From positions 47,150 through 111,149 of the forward strand of contig NZ_JALMUV010000026.1 of the NCBI RefSeq assembly GCF_023155275.1: a DNA stretch of 64,000 nucleotides, read 5' to 3'. Under the pieces are notes generated by a model that saw nothing but the letters and a program-made list of their open reading frames with translations, searched no databases and was not told the DNA's origin. Origin of the DNA: Streptomyces rhizoryzae (GTDB taxonomy: Bacteria; Actinomycetota; Actinomycetes; Streptomycetales; Streptomycetaceae). The position numbers and the translations under genes are program-made. This document shows, in pieces, positions 60,104 through 64,000 of this stretch. Numbering within the stretch: position 1 is the stretch's first letter; the number at the start of each line of letters is the position of its first letter.

Positions 60104-61558
60104 ATGAACACGCACTCGCTCACGGACCGGCCCGACGAGCCGGACGTCGTCGTCATCGGCGGCGGCACCGGCGGCTACAGCACCGCGCTGCGGGCCGCCG
60201 CCCTCGGACTGCGGGTGGTGCTCGCCGAACGCGATCTGGTCGGCGGCACCTGCCTGCACCGCGGCTGCATCCCCAGCAAGGCCATGCTGCACGCCGCGGA
60301 GCTGGTCGACGGCATCGCCGAGGCGGGCGCCCGGTGGGGCGTCAAGGCGACCCTGGAGTCGGTGGACTGGGACGCGCTGACCGCCACCCGGGACGACATC
60401 GTGGCGCGCAACCACCAGGGCGTCGGCGGCCATCTGGCGCGCGCCGGGGTGCGGGTGGTGCGCGGTTCGGCGCGGCTGACCGGTCCGCGGAGCGTGCGGG
60501 TGGACGGGCCGGACGGCGGCGCGTTCACCGCGCGGCGCGGGATCGTCCTGGCGACCGGTTCCCGGCCCCGGATGCTGCCCGGCCTGACCGCGGACGGGCG
60601 GCGCGTGGTGACCAGCGACGACGCCCTCTTCGCGCCCGGGCTGCCGGCCTCGGTGCTGGTCCTGGGCGGCGGCGCGATCGGCGTCGAGTACGCCTCCTTC
60701 CACCGCTCGATGGGCGCCGAGGTCACCCTCGTCGAGGCGGCGGAGCGGCTGCTGCCGCTGGAGGACGCCGACGTCGGCCGCCACCTCACCCGGGGGCTGA
60801 AGCGGCGCGGGATCACCGTCCGCACGGGCGCGACGCTGACCGGCGCGGAGCTGCTGCCGGACGGCGTACGGGCCACCGTCCGCACCGCCCGGGGCGAGGA
60901 GGCGGTGGTGACGGCCGAGCGGCTGCTGGTCGCGGTGGGGCGGGCCCCGGTGACCGACGGGCTGGACCTGGCGGCGGCCGGACTGGCCACCGACGGGCGG
61001 GGGTTCGTCGCGCCCGCGGACTGGTCCCGGCTGGAGACCGCGGTACCGGGCATCCACGTGGTCGGCGATCTGCTGCCGCCGCCGTCGCCCGGTCTGGCGC
61101 ACGCCTCGTTCGCCGAGGGGCTGCTGGTCGCCGAGACGCTGGCGGGGATCCCGTCCCGCCCGGTGGACTACGCGGCGGTACCGCGGGTGACGTATTCCAG
61201 TCCGCAGACCGCGTCGGTGGGGCTGACCGAGGAGGCGGCGCGCTCCCGGGGCCTGCCGGTCAAGGTGAACACCCTGCCGCTGACCGCCACCGCGAAGGGC
61301 ATGGTGCACGGCCAGGGCGGGATGGTGAAGGTGATCGCGGCGGCGGACGGCGCGGGCGGCGAGGCCACCGGCGCGGTGCTGGGCGTCCACCTGGTGGGGC
61401 CGCACGTCTCGGAGATGATCGCGGAGAGCCAGCTGATCGTGGCCTGGGACGCCGAACCGGCCGATGTCGCGCAGCAGGTGCATGCGCACCCGACGCTGTC
61501 GGAGGCGGTCGGCGAGGCGTTCCTGACGCTGGCCGGGCGGGGGCTGCACCAGCACTGA
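60104..61558 (+). CDS. lpdA: Dihydrolipoyl dehydrogenase
   Basis: 484 aa, ATG with GGAGG upstream. FAD motif VVVIGGGTGGYSTAL (~15-29), redox disulfide GGTCLHRGCIPSK, NAD motif LVLGGGAIGVEYASF, and the C-terminal catalytic pair in HAHPTLSEAVGEAFL. All catalytic residues are intact. It reoxidises dihydrolipoamide with NAD+ as E3 of 2-oxoacid dehydrogenases or glycine cleavage. No E1/E2 or gcv genes are near, so it is an orphan copy, maybe under the adjacent LysR regulator. Confidence 0.92.
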   Translation: MNTHSLTDRPDEPDVVVIGGGTGGYSTALRAAALGLRVVLAERDLVGGTCLHRGCIPSKAMLHAAELVDGIAEAGARWGVKATLESVDWDALTATRDDIVARNHQGVGGHLARAGVRVVRGSARLTGPRSVRVDGPDGGAFTARRGIVLATGSRPRMLPGLTADGRRVVTSDDALFAPGLPASVLVLGGGAIGVEYASFHRSMGAEVTLVEAAERLLPLEDADVGRHLTRGLKRRGITVRTGATLTGAELLPDGVRATVRTARGEEAVVTAERLLVAVGRAPVTDGLDLAAAGLATDGRGFVAPADWSRLETAVPGIHVVGDLLPPPSPGLAHASFAEGLLVAETLAGIPSRPVDYAAVPRVTYSSPQTASVGLTEEAARSRGLPVKVNTLPLTATAKGMVHGQGGMVKVIAAADGAGGEATGAVLGVHLVGPHVSEMIAESQLIVAWDAEPADVAQQVHAHPTLSEAVGEAFLTLAGRGLHQH

Positions 61559-61625
61559 GGCCGCCGGGGCCGGGGGCGCGCAACGGGTCCGCCCCGGGGC
61601 CGGACGGCCCGCCGTCAGTCCCCCC

Positions 61626-62180
61626 TCACCGCCCCGCCGGGCCCCGGCGCTCCGTCAGGACGTAGTCCACCTCGCCGAAGCGGATGTGGTCGCCGGGCCC
61701 GACCGGTATCTCGCCCACCAGGCGGCGGCCGTTGACGCAGGTGCCGTTGGTGGAGCCGAGGTCGCGCAGCACCCAGCCGCGGCCCTCGCTGCGCAGTTCG
61801 GCGTGGTGGCGGGAGACCGTCTCGTGGTTGAGCCGCAGGCCGACGCCCGGGGCCCGCCCGATCCGCAGCGGGAACGGCCCGGGCTCGGGCAGCAGCAGCT
61901 TCGGCAGCCGCTCGGTGCGCCAGGCCCGGCGGACCCGCAGGTGGAAGGAGGACACCCGGCCGACCAGTCGCAGCACCAGCCCCTGCGCCCTGCCGCGGCT
62001 CTCCAGGTCCGCCGTGGCGGCGGCGAGTTCGGAGTGCTGCTGGGCGGTCAGGACCACGTCCAGCCGGCGCAGGAAGGTGTCCTGGGACAGCCGTCCCTGC
62101 GCCGCGCCGTCCCGCAGCAGCTCAAGGGCGCGTTCCCGGTCGGCGTCCGAGGGACGCGCGGGGAACTGGAGCGAAGTCAT
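61626..62180 (-). CDS. DUF1707-FHA domain protein
   Basis: 184 aa, ATG at 62180. An N-terminal DUF1707 domain (~8-60: RPSDADRERALELLRDGAAQ in part, DTFLRRLDVVLTAQQHSEL) is followed by a short basic linker and an FHA domain (~105-180) with IGRAPG, SRHHAELRSEG and GSTNGTCVNGRRL, so the phosphothreonine site is intact. It probably binds a phosphorylated partner of a Ser/Thr kinase. Which kinase is unknown; one is encoded 52 kb away in this window. It is divergent from treZ over 160 bp. Confidence 0.88.
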   Translation of the reverse strand: MTSLQFPARPSDADRERALELLRDGAAQGRLSQDTFLRRLDVVLTAQQHSELAAATADLESRGRAQGLVLRLVGRVSSFHLRVRRAWRTERLPKLLLPEPGPFPLRIGRAPGVGLRLNHETVSRHHAELRSEGRGWVLRDLGSTNGTCVNGRRLVGEIPVGPGDHIRFGEVDYVLTERRGPAGR

Positions 62181-62340
62181 GCCGTGATTGTCCGGCCTGC
62201 AACGAGCCGGTGTCCAGGCGATGTCGGTGCCCCGCCGCACCGCGTGCTTCCGTCCGGCCCGGCGGCGTGCTTGGGTCGTGCGGACCGGGCCGCGGACCCC
62301 GCGGCGGGCGGGCCGGCGCGGACGACGAAGGAGGACCACC

Positions 62341-64000
62341 GTGCTGTTCGAGGTATGGGCGCCGCAGGCCGGGCGGGCCGCCCTCCAGTGGGCCGGGGAC
62401 CGGGCCGGCGAACCGCCGGTCCCGCTGGAGCCCGACCCCGGCCGCCCCGGCTGGTGGCGGGCCGAGGCGCCGGCCCGCCACGGTGACCGCTACGCCTTCC
62501 GGCTCGACGGCGGACCGCCGCGCCCGGACCCGCGCGCCGCCCGGCTGCCCACGGGCCCCGGCGGGCCCGGCGCGGTCGTCGACCACACGCGGTTCCCCTG
62601 GCGGCACCCCTGGCCCGGCCGCCCGCTGCCGGGCGCGGTCCTCTACGAACTGCACATCGGGACGTACACCCCCGAGGGCACCTTCGACGCGGCCGCCGCG
62701 CGCCTGGGCCACCTCGCGGACCTGGGCGTCACGCACGTCTCCCTGATGCCGGTCTGCCCGTTCCCCGGGACGCACGGCTGGGGGTACGACGGGATCGCGC
62801 CGTGGGCGGTGCACGAGCCGTACGGCGGGCCGGACGGGCTGAAGCGGTTCGTGGACGCCGCGCACGGGCACGGCCTCGGGGTGGTCATCGACGTGGTCCA
62901 CAACCACCTCGGCCCGTCCGGGAACCACCTCCCGGAATTCGGCCCGTACTTCACCGACGCGCACCACACGCCCTGGGGGGCGGCGGTCAATCTCGACGCC
63001 CCCGGGTCCGACGAGGTGCGCCGCTACCTCATCGGGAGCGCGCTCGGCTGGCTGCGCGACTACCGCGCCGACGGGCTCCGGCTGGACGCCGTGCACGCCC
63101 TGCACGACGACCGGGCCGAGCACTTCCTGGCCGAACTCTCCGCGGCGGTGGACGCGCTGGCCGCCCAGCTGCGCCGCCCGCTGTTCCTGATCGCCGAGTC
63201 CGACCGGAACGACCCGCGCACCACCGCCCCGCGGGCGAGCGGCGGACTGGGCCTGCACGCCCAGTGGAACGACGACTTCCACCACGCCCTGCACGCCGCC
63301 CTGACCGGCGAGTCCCACGGCTACTACGCGGACTTCGCCCGCGCCCCGCTCGCCGCCCTCGCCAAGACGCTGACCGGCGGTTTCTTCCACGACGGCAGCT
63401 ACTCCAGCTTCCGCGGCCGGCGCCACGGCGCGCCCCTGGACCTGCGGGCCACCCCGCCGCACCGGCTCCTGGCGTACGCCCAGACGCACGACCAGATCGG
63501 CAACCGCGCGTACGGCGACCGGCTCGCCGCCGCGCTCTCCCCCGGTCTGCTGGCCTGCGCCGCCGCCCTGGTCCTGTGCTCCCCGTTCACCCCGATGCTC
63601 TTCATGGGCGAGGAGTGGGGCGCCCGCACCCCCTGGCAGTACTTCACCGACCACACCGACCCCGAGCTGGCGGAGGCCGTCCGGGCCGGGCGGCGGCGGG
63701 AGTTCGCCGCGCAGGAGGGCGGCGCGGGGCACGGCGGCGGCCCCGGCACCGACTGGCCGGACCCGCAGGATCCGGCCACCCGCGCCCGCAGCGTCCTGGA
63801 CTGGTCCGAACCGGCCGCCGAACCGCACGCCGCCCTGCTCTCCTGGTACCGCGCCCTGCTCGCCCTCCGCCGCAGCCACCCGGCGCTGACCGACCCCGAT
63901 CCGGCCCGCACCCACGTCACCCACGACGAGGACGCCCGCTGGCTCCTCCTCCGCCGCGGCCCGCTCCACCTGGCCGCCAACCTCTCCCCCACCCCCGCCG
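62341..64000 (+). CDS. treZ: Malto-oligosyltrehalose trehalohydrolase, cut by the window edge
   Basis: 553 codons are visible from the GTG at 62341 (AAGGAGG 6-7 nt upstream); no stop occurs before the window ends, so the C-terminus is outside. An N-terminal E-set domain (FEVWAPQAGRAALQW) precedes the GH13 barrel: VIDVVHNHLG, GLRLDAVHAL (nucleophile), LIAESDRND (acid Glu) and THDQIGNR. It hydrolyses the bond that frees trehalose from the TreY product. The family is usually ~580-600 residues, so only a short piece is missing. Confidence 0.94.
   Translation, partial: MLFEVWAPQAGRAALQWAGDRAGEPPVPLEPDPGRPGWWRAEAPARHGDRYAFRLDGGPPRPDPRAARLPTGPGGPGAVVDHTRFPWRHPWPGRPLPGAVLYELHIGTYTPEGTFDAAAARLGHLADLGVTHVSLMPVCPFPGTHGWGYDGIAPWAVHEPYGGPDGLKRFVDAAHGHGLGVVIDVVHNHLGPSGNHLPEFGPYFTDAHHTPWGAAVNLDAPGSDEVRRYLIGSALGWLRDYRADGLRLDAVHALHDDRAEHFLAELSAAVDALAAQLRRPLFLIAESDRNDPRTTAPRASGGLGLHAQWNDDFHHALHAALTGESHGYYADFARAPLAALAKTLTGGFFHDGSYSSFRGRRHGAPLDLRATPPHRLLAYAQTHDQIGNRAYGDRLAAALSPGLLACAAALVLCSPFTPMLFMGEEWGARTPWQYFTDHTDPELAEAVRAGRRREFAAQEGGAGHGGGPGTDWPDPQDPATRARSVLDWSEPAAEPHAALLSWYRALLALRRSHPALTDPDPARTHVTHDEDARWLLLRRGPLHLAANLSPTPA

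Overview
This is chromosomal DNA from a high-GC actinobacterium, almost certainly a Streptomyces. Coding third positions are nearly all G or C, GTG and TTG starts are common, ribosome sites are AAGGAGG-like, and several gene families are ones I know mainly from Streptomyces (SAV2148-type HEPN protein, streptophobe-type membrane protein, FHA/Ser-Thr kinase modules). I saw no tRNA, rRNA, CRISPR array, transposase or prophage. The window reads as ordinary, gene-dense chromosome with a few decayed or rebuilt genes. The last gene (treZ) runs off the right edge. Every call rests on reading the sequence and remembered family features; no database search was run.

Layout. 0-5.5 kb: a membrane GT2 glycosyltransferase fused to degenerate receiver and GGDEF domains, an XRE-type regulator, and a xanthine/uracil-type permease. 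5.7-13 kb: a probable phospho-signalling export module, with a double-FHA ABC exporter, an SH3-like protein, a Ser/Thr kinase, a hydrophobic membrane protein and a membrane-anchored secreted-domain protein. 13-18.5 kb: an L,D-transpeptidase lipoprotein, an aldo/keto reductase, a Tat-exported phospholipase C preceded by tandem repeats, and an anti-sigma-type ATPase. 18.7-22.8 kb: a three-subunit molybdenum hydroxylase operon of the PaoABC type with a small leading gene. 23-27.6 kb: a class 3 lipase-fold protein without its serine, an isochorismatase-like hydrolase, an EstB-type esterase, a zinc-ribbon protein and a SpoIIE-type phosphatase. 27.6-30.1 kb: a partial protocatechuate operon (pcaH, pcaG, pcaD). 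30-36 kb: a BrkB-type membrane protein, an AidB-like acyl-CoA dehydrogenase, a degenerate adenylate-kinase-like protein, a GAF regulator and an acetyltransferase.

36.3-46.3 kb is the best-defined pathway: a complete assimilatory sulfate operon. It starts with a short conserved leader-peptide ORF carrying a Cys near its end. Sulfite reductase, a zinc-ribbon protein, cysH, cysC, cysD and cysN follow, then a sulfonate/sulfate-ester-type ABC importer and a sirohydrochlorin chelatase that supplies siroheme to the reductase. Together they take sulfate or organic sulfur to sulfide.

46-52.3 kb: a GT2 glycosyltransferase with a probable N-terminal frameshift, a secreted subtilisin, an APH-fold kinase, a DEDDh exonuclease and the HEPN protein. 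52.7-64 kb: glycogen and trehalose metabolism (glgX, treY, treZ), interrupted by an MFS transporter with a 2-nt frameshift, a LysR regulator divergent from an orphan dihydrolipoyl dehydrogenase, and a DUF1707-FHA protein. GlgX trims branches from glycogen; TreY and TreZ turn the resulting linear maltodextrins into trehalose.

Points most worth a second look: the leader peptide and 17-bp palindrome before sulfite reductase; the GT2 fusion whose two signalling domains have both lost key residues; the lipase with Ser replaced by Gly; the lid-less, P-loop-less adenylate kinase relative; the FHA/kinase export module; the two frameshift candidates; and repeat arrays ahead of both lipolytic genes.
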